NCBI RefSeq assembly: GCF_000828615.1
Contig: NZ_AP012273.1
Span: 1,984,001-2,048,000 of the forward strand
Direction: 5' to 3'
DNA length: 64,000 bases
Source: Thiolapillus brandeum
GTDB taxonomy: Bacteria > Pseudomonadota > Gammaproteobacteria > Chromatiales > Chromatiaceae
The position numbers were made by a program, and so were the translations under genes. Numbering within the stretch: the first letter of the stretch is position 1; each line of letters begins with the position of its first letter. The notes below the pieces were generated by a model. It was not told the DNA's origin. It worked only from the letters and a program-made list of their open reading frames with translations, and did no database searches. Shown piece by piece: positions 55,049 to 62,847 of this stretch.

Positions 55049-56858
55049 GCACTTGAGGATACAAGGGTTTGAGCGCCGTTGCATCCGTATCGCCCCTGTC
55101 CATGGGATCGGGCCGGAGGGTCTTCAGTCCGGACTCGATGGCAATACCATCCCAGGCCACACTCTCATCCGCATACAGATGACGACTCAGATTGAGCAAT
55201 TCCCCAGCCAGGGGAGAACCGACCCGGTCAGCCATGGCCTCCAGACTGTGGGGCGCATGATCCGGCCAGAAACCTTCCGCCAGGGAGAGCAAGGCCGCCT
55301 TGGTCGCAGCGGCATTCCCGGCTTTCACCGCTTCATGCAGGGCCGACCATGCCTTTTTCATATCCACTTCCGCCTTCCCGGGCATGCTCTCCTCCGGTTT
55401 ATCCGAAGCAGGCCGCTGTTTGCGGCTCCGCCAAAAGAGTACCAGGGTCGTCAGCCATAAGACCAGCAGCACCAGATTCCCTGCAGCCAGCCACAGGTTG
55501 ATGCCCGACAGCCTCTTGTCGCCGGCAATCACCTTGAGTGGCGCCGGCGTGCCGGCACCCTGGGTTGCAGCGGCTGCCGGAATTTCCGCCGGAGCTGTGG
55601 CAGGCTGGTTGGTGGATGGCACCCCGGGCACCACGCCACCGGTGACACTCATCTTCACTTCAGGCAGACGGGCGGTTTCCTCGCGTCCGGCCTGGCTGTT
55701 CCACCACTTGATCTCCACTGCCGGCAAAGTGTAGCTGCCCGGATGGGTGGGAATAATGGCAAACTTGCGGGAACTGGTGCTGCGCAGACCCTTGTCCGTG
55801 ACCTGCTCTTTGTTCTCAGGTTCATCCGGATAGATACGCAAGCCCCGGGCCGGTGGCAGATCCAGTTCGGGCAATTGCCCCAGGGTAACGCCATCCGCAA
55901 CAATACTCAGGGTACGGGTAACGGGTTCTCCGGTCTTCAGGGCCGTCGGGGCCTGGGACCAGCGCTCCTTGAGCTGCACATCTCCGGCTACCAGCCAATG
56001 CCGGCCGCTGAACTGTGGGGGTACGGGTTGCACATCCAGAGTCAGGGATTTGCTGCGAACCACCTTGGTCCGGTAGCTTCGGGAAGAAAAAAAGTCATCA
56101 AAAAAGGGATCATTGAAGCTGCCAAAAGGCGAACGCTGCTGCTTCCGGCCTGAAGACACACGCAAATTCAGACGCAGAGCATCCATCTGCAGCTTGCCGC
56201 TCTTCTGGGGAAACAGGGCATAGCGACGCTCGATGACCTGCCAGGCGTTGCCGTTGCGCCGGGTCTGATAACTGCGATCCTCACCGAGTTTTTGCATCAG
56301 CACTTCCCCGCCACGGAACTGGGGATCCGAAAGGCTGGCTTCACGCCACTGGAGCCGGCTGTAGATACGCACGGTCAAAATCACCTGTTGCTGTACCCAG
56401 GGCTTTGGCTTGTCTACACTGACCTCCATGAATACCGATTGATCCCCGGCATCTGCGCTGTTCTTTGCCCCGGCTCCTGCTGCCTGCACGGGAACGATCA
56501 GCTGCGGACTCATATCCCTGCCAAAGGCAACCGGGGGCACCCGGAGTTCTCCGGCACGCCGGGGCAGTACAGTGACCAGGAAACGGGTTGTACGGGAGCT
56601 CTTGCCATTGACAATGCTGATGTTGCGCGACTGGCTGCTGCCCAGCACCTCGAAATCCTTGTTCAGCACGGAGAAATCCGGCTGTCCATCGGGCTCACCA
56701 TCTACGGTGAAAACCAGTTGGAAGGTTTCATCCATGGCCACGGGGCTGCGGTCCGTCTGCACACTGATCTGTGCAGCCTGAACGCTGCTGGTAATCAGCA
56801 GCAGAATCGCGGCAATGGCAAACAGGTATTTACCAGGGTTGCTGTTTTGGAACGTCAT
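55041..56858 (-). CDS. batD: BatD-like protein
   Basis: A 605-aa protein with a signal peptide (FAIAAILLLITSSVQAAQ). A long beta-sandwich part follows (about 25-440; PRRAGELRVPPVAFG and TRRNGNAWQVIERRYALFP are typical), then a linker and one membrane helix (WLAAGNLVLLVLWLTTLVLF). The cytoplasmic tail of about 100 residues is helical. BatD proteins work with BatA-C and MoxR in envelope or stress functions that are not clear in detail. ATG 56858 overlaps the BatB/C gene by 29 bases. Confidence 0.88.
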   Translation of the reverse strand: MTFQNSNPGKYLFAIAAILLLITSSVQAAQISVQTDRSPVAMDETFQLVFTVDGEPDGQPDFSVLNKDFEVLGSSQSRNISIVNGKSSRTTRFLVTVLPRRAGELRVPPVAFGRDMSPQLIVPVQAAGAGAKNSADAGDQSVFMEVSVDKPKPWVQQQVILTVRIYSRLQWREASLSDPQFRGGEVLMQKLGEDRSYQTRRNGNAWQVIERRYALFPQKSGKLQMDALRLNLRVSSGRKQQRSPFGSFNDPFFDDFFSSRSYRTKVVRSKSLTLDVQPVPPQFSGRHWLVAGDVQLKERWSQAPTALKTGEPVTRTLSIVADGVTLGQLPELDLPPARGLRIYPDEPENKEQVTDKGLRSTSSRKFAIIPTHPGSYTLPAVEIKWWNSQAGREETARLPEVKMSVTGGVVPGVPSTNQPATAPAEIPAAAATQGAGTPAPLKVIAGDKRLSGINLWLAAGNLVLLVLWLTTLVLFWRSRKQRPASDKPEESMPGKAEVDMKKAWSALHEAVKAGNAAATKAALLSLAEGFWPDHAPHSLEAMADRVGSPLAGELLNLSRHLYADESVAWDGIAIESGLKTLRPDPMDRGDTDATALKPLYPQVHG

Positions 56859-58932
56859 AATGCTTTCTCTGATAGTAGTATCTGAACTTGCGGCGCAGCA
56901 GACCACCGGGATCATCGGGAATGCGTTTCAGCCATTGATCCCGGGACAGCGCCTGCTCATCCAGAGGCTTTTCTTGGGAACCCTGAGATGCCTGGCCCAT
57001 TTCCGGGGGCTGCTTTGACGGCTTCTTCTGCTCCTCTTCCCGGGACGCCTTTCTGGCCTCCTCGGCCTTGCGCTCTTCCTCTTTGCGCGCGGCTTCAGCC
57101 CTGGCCCGGGCGCGGGCTTTCTCATCCTTGTCCTTTTCCTGCTGTTGTTCTGATCCTGCAGACTGCTGATCCTGCTGATCCTGCTGATCCTGCTGGTTCT
57201 GCTGATTCTGCTGATTCTGCTGGTTCTGCTGGTTCTGCTGGTTCTGCTGGTTCTGCTGGTTCTGCTGGTTCTGCTGGTTCTGCTGGTTCTGCTGGTTCTG
57301 CTGGTTCTGCTGGTTCTGCTGATTCTGCTGATTCTGCTGATTCTGCTGATTCTGCTGATTCTGCTGATTCTGCTGATTCTGCTGATTCTGCTGATTCTGC
57401 TGATTCTGCTGATTCTGCTGATTCTGCTGATTCTGCTGATTCTGCTGATTCTGCTGATTCTGCTGGTTCTGCTGGTTCTGCTGGTTCTGCTGGTTCTTCT
57501 GATCCTTCTGATCCTTCTGATCCTTCTGATCCTTCTGATCCTTCTGGTTCTTCTGCTGTTGCTTCTGTTGCTCCAGCAGCTTTTTCACCAGCTCCAGGTT
57601 GGTTCTGGCATCCTTGTATCCAGGGTCTTTCTTCAGAGCATCTTCATAAGCAGCAATGGCTGCCTTGAACTTGCCTTCATGGGCCAGAGCATTGCCAAGG
57701 TTATAGCGCGCTTCTGCGCTGTCTTCCTGCTTCCAGAGTTTTGCCGCTTCCGGGTACTTCCCCGCCCGGTACAGGGCGCTGGCTTTCCAGTCCGGATCGC
57801 GGAACACTTCAGCTGCTCGTGCCGCCTGTTTCTGATTCATGAGCAGTTCCTGGCCCTGCTGGTCAGGACGCTGCCACAGATCAGACCACCAACCGGCCTG
57901 GGCACCATCGGGCCAGGGAAGAACCATGACAAATGCCAGAATCATTACTCCACGGCGGAAGGCCAAAGCGGCCAGAGGCAACACCGCCAGCAACAGCCAG
58001 GGCCCCATATCCTTCCAGCGCACCACTTCCTTGTCCGATATCCGGGAAGCGGATTCCATATCCCGGGCATCATCGGTCAATTTCAGGGCGGCAATATCCG
58101 AGGCGTCCAGCGCCAGACGGACAAAACGGCCCTGCCCGGCCCGGGCGACTTCCTCCAGGGCAGCCGGATCCAGTTTTGCAATAACGATATTTCCCTGAGC
58201 ATCCTTGATGACTCCCTGCCGGGTGGGAATGGGAGCACCCTGCTCCGTGCCCACGCCCAGTACCGACACCGAATATCCCAGCTGCGCGGCCTTGCGTGCC
58301 GCTTCCACGCTGGCGGCGGTGTTCACACCATCCGTGACCAGGAGAATACGCCCTTGTCTCTGCTCTGCCTGTTGCAGCAACTCCACGCCCAGGTCGATGG
58401 CGCCTGCCGTATTGCTGCCCTGCACAGGCATGATGTCCGGGGTCAGGGCGGGCAACTGGGCAATGATGGTACGGGCATCATCCGTGAGAGGCGACACCGT
58501 GAAAGGCGCCCCGGCAAAGGCAATCAAGGCAGTTTGTCCCTCCTTGCGCTCCTTGAGGATGTCTTCCACCTTGAAACGCGCCTGTTGCAACCGCGAGGGT
58601 TTGAGATCCCGGGCATTCATGGAAGTAGAAAGATCCAGGGCAATCACCAGGGAAGAGGTCTTGCTGAACACCGGCTGTGGCAGGCGTTCCCAGGCAGGCC
58701 CGGCCACCGCCAGCACCGCCAGGGTGAACCCCAGTCCGGCAAGTACCAACGGCCAACGCGCCAGACGGCCCTGCTCTTCCATGAGCAGATAAGGCAACAG
58801 CTCGGGCGATACCACCTTGCGCCAGGCTGAGTCTCCACCCTGGCGGTGCCACAGACGCAGCAGGCCGAAAGTCAGGGGCAACAGCATCAGCAGCCACCAG
58901 GGACGAATGAAATGAAAATCATGCCAGTTCAC
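56830..58932 (-). CDS. BatB/BatC fusion: VWA and TPR protein with Gln/Asn repeat tract
   Basis: A 700-aa membrane protein. Residues 1-70 contain two helices, with a third near 300. The VWA domain between has the MIDAS sequence IALDLSTSMNARDL and the conserved VTDGVNTAAS. Two TPR units follow (SALYRAGKYPEAAKLWKQED and YNLGNALAHEGKFKAAIAAY). A tract of 43 tripeptide units (QNQ/QDQ/KDQ type) comes next, then a charged Glu/Lys/Arg/Ala region and a conserved end (LLRRKFRYYYQRKHYD). GTG 58932 with AGGAGG 6 bases upstream overlaps the BatA stop (GTGA). BatB and BatC are separate in some bacteria. Confidence 0.9.
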   Translation of the reverse strand: MNWHDFHFIRPWWLLMLLPLTFGLLRLWHRQGGDSAWRKVVSPELLPYLLMEEQGRLARWPLVLAGLGFTLAVLAVAGPAWERLPQPVFSKTSSLVIALDLSTSMNARDLKPSRLQQARFKVEDILKERKEGQTALIAFAGAPFTVSPLTDDARTIIAQLPALTPDIMPVQGSNTAGAIDLGVELLQQAEQRQGRILLVTDGVNTAASVEAARKAAQLGYSVSVLGVGTEQGAPIPTRQGVIKDAQGNIVIAKLDPAALEEVARAGQGRFVRLALDASDIAALKLTDDARDMESASRISDKEVVRWKDMGPWLLLAVLPLAALAFRRGVMILAFVMVLPWPDGAQAGWWSDLWQRPDQQGQELLMNQKQAARAAEVFRDPDWKASALYRAGKYPEAAKLWKQEDSAEARYNLGNALAHEGKFKAAIAAYEDALKKDPGYKDARTNLELVKKLLEQQKQQQKNQKDQKDQKDQKDQKDQKNQQNQQNQQNQQNQQNQQNQQNQQNQQNQQNQQNQQNQQNQQNQQNQQNQQNQQNQQNQQNQQNQQNQQNQQNQQNQQNQQNQQNQQNQQNQQNQQNQQNQQDQQDQQDQQSAGSEQQQEKDKDEKARARARAEAARKEEERKAEEARKASREEEQKKPSKQPPEMGQASQGSQEKPLDEQALSRDQWLKRIPDDPGGLLRRKFRYYYQRKHYDVPKQQPW
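57168..57554. repeat. 9-bp minisatellite, 43 units, in the BatB/C gene
   Basis: Plus-strand unit (GRT)TCTGCT. Runs in order: GATCCTGCT x3, GGTTCTGCT x1, GATTCTGCT x2, GGTTCTGCT x11, GATTCTGCT x16, GGTTCTGCT x3, GGTTCTTCT x1, GATCCTTCT x5, GGTTCTTCT x1 (387 bp). On the coding strand these give Gln-Asn-Gln, Gln-Asp-Gln and Lys-Asp-Gln. The GGT/GAT switch is a synonymous AAC/AAT change, so the block pattern records past slippage or unequal exchange. Confidence 0.92.
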
Positions 58933-59888
58933 GGGCGCCTCCTGAGAAGCAGGCCCAGTGACAGCACCAGAGCTGCTCCGGCGGGCCATTGGAAAAGTTC
59001 ATCCACGGGGCGGAAAAAGCGCTTTTCATTCTCCACCGGCTCCATGGCATCGATAGCGTCATAGATAGCTACCAGTTCTGCCGTATCCCGGGCACGAAAA
59101 TAGCGGCCACCAGTGATTTGGGCAATACGCCGCAGGGTCTTCTCATCCAGGGCGCTGCGGGTAGTCACCATGCCAAAAAAATCTGCTTCAGGATCTGCAC
59201 CAATACCAATGGTGTAGACCTTCAGCCCCTCCTGGGCCGCCAGTTCCGCAGCCTTCAGGGGATCCATCTGCCCCGCCGTGTTTTCCCCATCACTCATGAG
59301 TATCAGTACTTTCTCTCCTTTTTTATCGCGCAGGCGCTTGATAGCCAGGCCAATAGCATCGCCAATGGCAGTCTTCTGACCGGCCATGTTGATGAAAGCC
59401 TCTTCCAACAGGGTCTTCACGGTTTTCAGGTCATAGGTCAGGGGCGCCTGCAAATAGGCCTGCTCACCGAACAGGATCAGGCCCAGGCGGTCTCCCTTGC
59501 GTTTCTCAATGAAATTCCCGGCCACGATCTTGGTGGCTGTGAGACGATCTACCCGCTGCCGGCCAATCATGAAATCCTCTTCGGCCATGGAGCCGGACAG
59601 ATCCACTGCCAGCATCAGATCACGGCCTTCCAGCGGCAAGGGCATGGGCTGCCCCTGCCACTGGGGGCGCGCAGCAGCGGCTACCAGCAACAACCAGGCC
59701 AGGGCAGCCAACCACAAGGCGGCGCTGCGTCCACCAGATCGGCGGCGCAGCCTGGACTGAAGTTGCTCGAAGTCTTTCAGGAAAGGCACCTTCAGGGCTG
59801 CCTGTGGCCGGGATACCGGTGGCAGCAGGCGCACCAGCAAGGGCAGGGGCAGGAGCAGGAACAACCAGGGCCAGGCAAACTCAAGCAT
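58929..59888 (-). CDS. batA: BatA-like VWA-domain membrane protein
   Basis: A 319-aa protein with N-terminal helices (EFAWPWLFLLLPLPLLVRLL, AALWLAALAWLLLVAAAA), a VWA domain (about 85-270) and a C-terminal helix. The MIDAS motif is LAVDLSGSMAEEDF, with LILMSDGENTAGQMDPL as the conserved Asp-Gly loop. It binds divalent metal and probably partner proteins on the periplasmic side. ATG 59888 has GGAGG 7 bases upstream and overlaps the DUF4381 stop by 8 bases. Confidence 0.93.
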   Translation of the reverse strand: MLEFAWPWLFLLLPLPLLVRLLPPVSRPQAALKVPFLKDFEQLQSRLRRRSGGRSAALWLAALAWLLLVAAAARPQWQGQPMPLPLEGRDLMLAVDLSGSMAEEDFMIGRQRVDRLTATKIVAGNFIEKRKGDRLGLILFGEQAYLQAPLTYDLKTVKTLLEEAFINMAGQKTAIGDAIGLAIKRLRDKKGEKVLILMSDGENTAGQMDPLKAAELAAQEGLKVYTIGIGADPEADFFGMVTTRSALDEKTLRRIAQITGGRYFRARDTAELVAIYDAIDAMEPVENEKRFFRPVDELFQWPAGAALVLSLGLLLRRRP

Positions 59889-60369
59889 GATTTGCCTCCC
59901 GGACAGCCTTTTCCACCCAGCGCCGCACCAGGGCAATCAGTGCTTCGGGATCGTCCAGGGACGCATCCGGGCGGTAAGCATTCTCCAAAAGGGCACGTCC
60001 TTCACCCTTCTCGAAAATATCTTCCCCATAATGTGCATCCAGCCACTGCAGCCAGGTTTCCCCCGTCATACCGGCAACATCGGCCTGGGGGTACAGACTG
60101 ATGGCCATGCGGCGCAACAGTGCTGACAACTCTGCCGCCAGGCGGGCATCATCCCTGTGTTCCCGCCAGGCTGTTTCGATCTTGTTCAATTCCGCTTCCA
60201 CTTCCCTGCCCAAATGCGGGCGGGCTGCATGACGGCGCAGATAGCGCACCAGCCAGACGGCAGCCCCCAGCACCAGCAGGGCCAGCAACCACCAGCCCGG
60301 CGCAGGCGGCCACCAGCTCACCGTCGGAGGCAGATGAATGTCTTTCAGCTGAGCCAGTGGATCGTTCAT
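59881..60369 (-). CDS. DUF4381 membrane protein of the Bat operon
   Basis: A 162-aa protein with DPLAQLKDIHLPPTVSWWPP at the start and one helix (PGWWLLALLVLGAAVWLVRY). A cytoplasmic helical region follows (ELSALLRRMAISLYPQADVA, GETWLQWLDAHYG). The PPPVSWWPPAPGWW-like block is the family mark. It is found between DUF58 and BatA in such operons. Its ATG overlaps the DUF58 stop (ATGA). Confidence 0.9.
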   Translation of the reverse strand: MNDPLAQLKDIHLPPTVSWWPPAPGWWLLALLVLGAAVWLVRYLRRHAARPHLGREVEAELNKIETAWREHRDDARLAAELSALLRRMAISLYPQADVAGMTGETWLQWLDAHYGEDIFEKGEGRALLENAYRPDASLDDPEALIALVRRWVEKAVREANHA

Positions 60370-61283
60370 TTCTGCCTGCCGAAAATACTGCGCAACACGT
60401 CCACGGGATCCTCATCCGTGGCGCATTCCAGCCAGGTCATACGCAATTGGCGGCACAACTTGCGCAGCTGCGCGACCCGCTGTTCATAGTGACCATGATA
60501 GCGTTGTTGCAAGTCTGCCTTGCGTGTATCCAACTCGATAATCTGCTCGCCATCCCCCAGACGATAATGCCCATTGGCGGGCAGCCGGGATTCCAGCCAG
60601 TCATACACATGCACCAACAACACATCATTGTGCCGGGCGATCCTCGCCAGCTGTTTTTCGCTGGCCTCATCAAAGCCACGAAAATCGCTGATGAATACCA
60701 CCAGGCTGCCAGGATGGGCCGTACGGCGCATGCGCCGAAACACCTTTTCCATGGACATCGGCTGTGGCGCGTTCGCTGCGGCATGGGTTACCAGGGATTT
60801 GAGCAGGCGCAGTACGGATTTTCTGCCTCGTCGCGGACGGAATTCATCGAATCCCTCCTCCCAATGAATCTCTCCTCCAACCCGGTCTCCGGCCTGGGTG
60901 GCCGTCCAGGCCACCAGAGCCGCAAGGCGGCTGGCCTGAACCCACTTGAAACGCCCCCGGGTGGCAAAGAACATGCTGCGCCTGCCATCCACACTGATGA
61001 GTACAGGACGCTCACGCTCCTCCCGGAACACCTTGGAATGTGTTTTGCCGGTACGGGCGGTTACCCGCCAGTCGATATTGCGCACATCGTCTCCCGGCTG
61101 ATAAGGACGGGACTCATCGAATTCCATCCCCCGACCACGCATACGTGAAATATACTGCCCTCCCTGGCGGGCACGTATCACTCGCGGCCGCAGTTGCAGC
61201 TGCCGGGCATTGTTGCTCAGGGCCGCCAGTTCGCCCAAACCTGCGGCAACCGGCGAGACCTGTGTGTTCATTGCTGCGCTCAT
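60366..61283 (-). CDS. DUF58-domain protein
   Basis: A 305-aa cytoplasmic protein with a VWA-like fold. SRMRGRGMEFDESRPYQPGD then VRNIDWRVTARTGKTHSKVF is the DUF58 signature. Conserved residues follow in REERERPVLISVDGRRSMFF and LVVFISDFRGFDEASEK. It pairs with MoxR as a probable substrate adaptor. It starts on the MoxR stop codon. Confidence 0.93.
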   Translation of the reverse strand: MSAAMNTQVSPVAAGLGELAALSNNARQLQLRPRVIRARQGGQYISRMRGRGMEFDESRPYQPGDDVRNIDWRVTARTGKTHSKVFREERERPVLISVDGRRSMFFATRGRFKWVQASRLAALVAWTATQAGDRVGGEIHWEEGFDEFRPRRGRKSVLRLLKSLVTHAAANAPQPMSMEKVFRRMRRTAHPGSLVVFISDFRGFDEASEKQLARIARHNDVLLVHVYDWLESRLPANGHYRLGDGEQIIELDTRKADLQQRYHGHYEQRVAQLRKLCRQLRMTWLECATDEDPVDVLRSIFGRQK

Positions 61284-62269
61284 CAGGGTACGGGAACCAG
61301 GGCTACCAGTTCAGAGATAAAGCGATCGGGAGTAACCCCTTCGGCTTCCGCCTCATAGTTAAGGATCAGGCGGTGGCGCATCACATCGAAAGCCATGGCC
61401 TGCACATCCTCGGGGGAAACGAAGTCCCGGCCCGCCAGCCAGGCATGGGCGCGGGCGCTGCGATCCAAGCCAATGGATGCCCTGGGACTGGCACCGTACT
61501 CGATCCAACCTGCCAGCTGTTCACTGTAGGCGGAAGGATTGCGCGTGGCCAACACCAGTTGCAGGAGATACTCCTCCACCCCAGGGGCCATATGAATATC
61601 CAGCACCTGGCGCCGGGCCTCAAACAGATCCTCCTGGCTGAGAAGCTCAGGTACCTGGACATCGCCGCCATTCAGTTCACCCCGGGCCTCTGCGCGGGCC
61701 AGATGCAGAATGCGCTGTTCATAGTTCATTTCCGGATAGTCGATGAATACATGCAACAGGAAGCGGTCCAGCTGGGCTTCCGGCAGGGGATAAGTGCCTT
61801 CCTGCTCAATGGGGTTCTGAGTGGCCATGACCAGAAACAGTGGCGGCAGGGGATAGGAAGTGTTGCCCACGGTGATCTGTCGTTCAGCCATGGCTTCGAG
61901 AAGCGCCGACTGAACCTTGGCCGGGGCGCGGTTGATCTCATCCGCAAGCACCAGATTGTTGAACAAAGGCCCCTGCTGGAACACGAAACTGCCATCCTGA
62001 GGACGGTAGATATCCGTGCCTGTGAGATCGGCGGGCAACAGATCGGGGGTGAACTGGATGCGATGGAAGCTGCCCTCCACTCCATCACTAAGGGTTTTGA
62101 CCGCCTTGGTTTTGGCCAGGCCGGGCGCACCCTCTACCAGCAAGTGCCCATCCGCCAACAGTGCTACCAGTAGCCTGTTTACCAGGGTCTCCTGGCCAAG
62201 AATACAGGAACTCATGTAGTCCTGCAGTTTCATGAATGCCTGCTGTTCTTTGCTGGGCGATGCGGTCAT
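61283..62269 (-). CDS. MoxR-family AAA+ ATPase
   Basis: A 328-aa AAA+ protein. The Walker A-like motif is VEGAPGLAKTKAVKTL (the usual GK is AK-T shifted to LAKTKAV). Walker B is LVLADEINRAPAKVQSALLE, sensor 1 is VMATQNPIEQEGTYPLPEAQ and the C-terminal part has a lid (AGWIEYGASPRASIGLDRSA). MoxR proteins act as chaperones for VWA partners, here probably DUF58, BatA and BatB/C. First gene of the operon. Confidence 0.94.
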   Translation of the reverse strand: MTASPSKEQQAFMKLQDYMSSCILGQETLVNRLLVALLADGHLLVEGAPGLAKTKAVKTLSDGVEGSFHRIQFTPDLLPADLTGTDIYRPQDGSFVFQQGPLFNNLVLADEINRAPAKVQSALLEAMAERQITVGNTSYPLPPLFLVMATQNPIEQEGTYPLPEAQLDRFLLHVFIDYPEMNYEQRILHLARAEARGELNGGDVQVPELLSQEDLFEARRQVLDIHMAPGVEEYLLQLVLATRNPSAYSEQLAGWIEYGASPRASIGLDRSARAHAWLAGRDFVSPEDVQAMAFDVMRHRLILNYEAEAEGVTPDRFISELVALVPVP

Positions 62270-62517
62270 GTATTTTCTCCAGTTGTTTTGGCTGGTTAGA
62301 GAACAAGGTACGTGATTAGTTCCCTCACATGGGGGCAGATATCAGGGTTTGCAAGACAGAAGCTGCATAGCCGTACACCAATGCAGAAATCCGCTCCTAT
62401 TCTACATCCACCTTCATTACATGCTCTTATTGCCCACTCTATCGTTTTTCACATAAATATATATACTTCCGTCACCAGGTAATGATGCTATGCTGTCGCT
62501 CGTATGACATATAATTA

Positions 62518-62803
62518 TTATTAACCCGGCAACCAAATATGTCGCCCTCAGTGCTTCAAACAGGGCGCGTATCAAGGCGCGGCTTGCAGGCAATGGCAAG
62601 CCCTTGTCAAAAGCCGCAACACCGATACGTGCTCTGTTTGAAGCACCTAACAAATTGAAAATAAAAAGGAAGGCTGCCCTGTCTGCGCGGGTGGACTGCG
62701 TTATCAACACTTGCTGTAGAGTGGCTACAGCGGCGCGTTGATGCCTTGCCACCCGCGCAGACAGGGCGGCTGAGGACGATATATTTGGTTGCCGGGTTAA
62801 TAA
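62518..62803. repeat. 286-bp MITE-like element with two large hairpins
   Basis: Inverted ends: TTATTAACCCGGCAACCAAA on the left, and its exact complement ending at 62803 on the right. With two mismatches the match runs on for about 13 bases, to CCCTCAG against its partner. Inside are GTGCTTCAAACAG (62551-62563) with CTGTTTGAAGCAC (62634-62646) and GCCCTGTCTGCGCGGGTGG (62676-62694) with its complement (62749-62767). There is no credible ORF. It sits in the 578-bp gap between moxR and the HD-GYP gene, where nothing else was identified. Confidence 0.85.
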
Positions 62804-62847
62804 CAGAAGCGTTATAGAAAATCAGACCCTGCGAATCAGCATATCCG

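Noticed and set aside
57168-57554. Possible CRISPR array in the tandem repeat
   Set aside because: The units are 9 bp, contiguous and in frame with a protein; there are no spacers.
56988-57668. 226-aa plus-strand ORF with a Ser-Ala-Asp/Gly repeat
   Set aside because: It is the antisense reading of the Gln/Asn minisatellite in the BatB/C gene, with no start context and no conserved ends.
62417-62752. 111-aa minus-strand ORF
   Set aside because: It lies mostly inside the MITE-like element and follows its inverted repeats, with no protein-like pattern.
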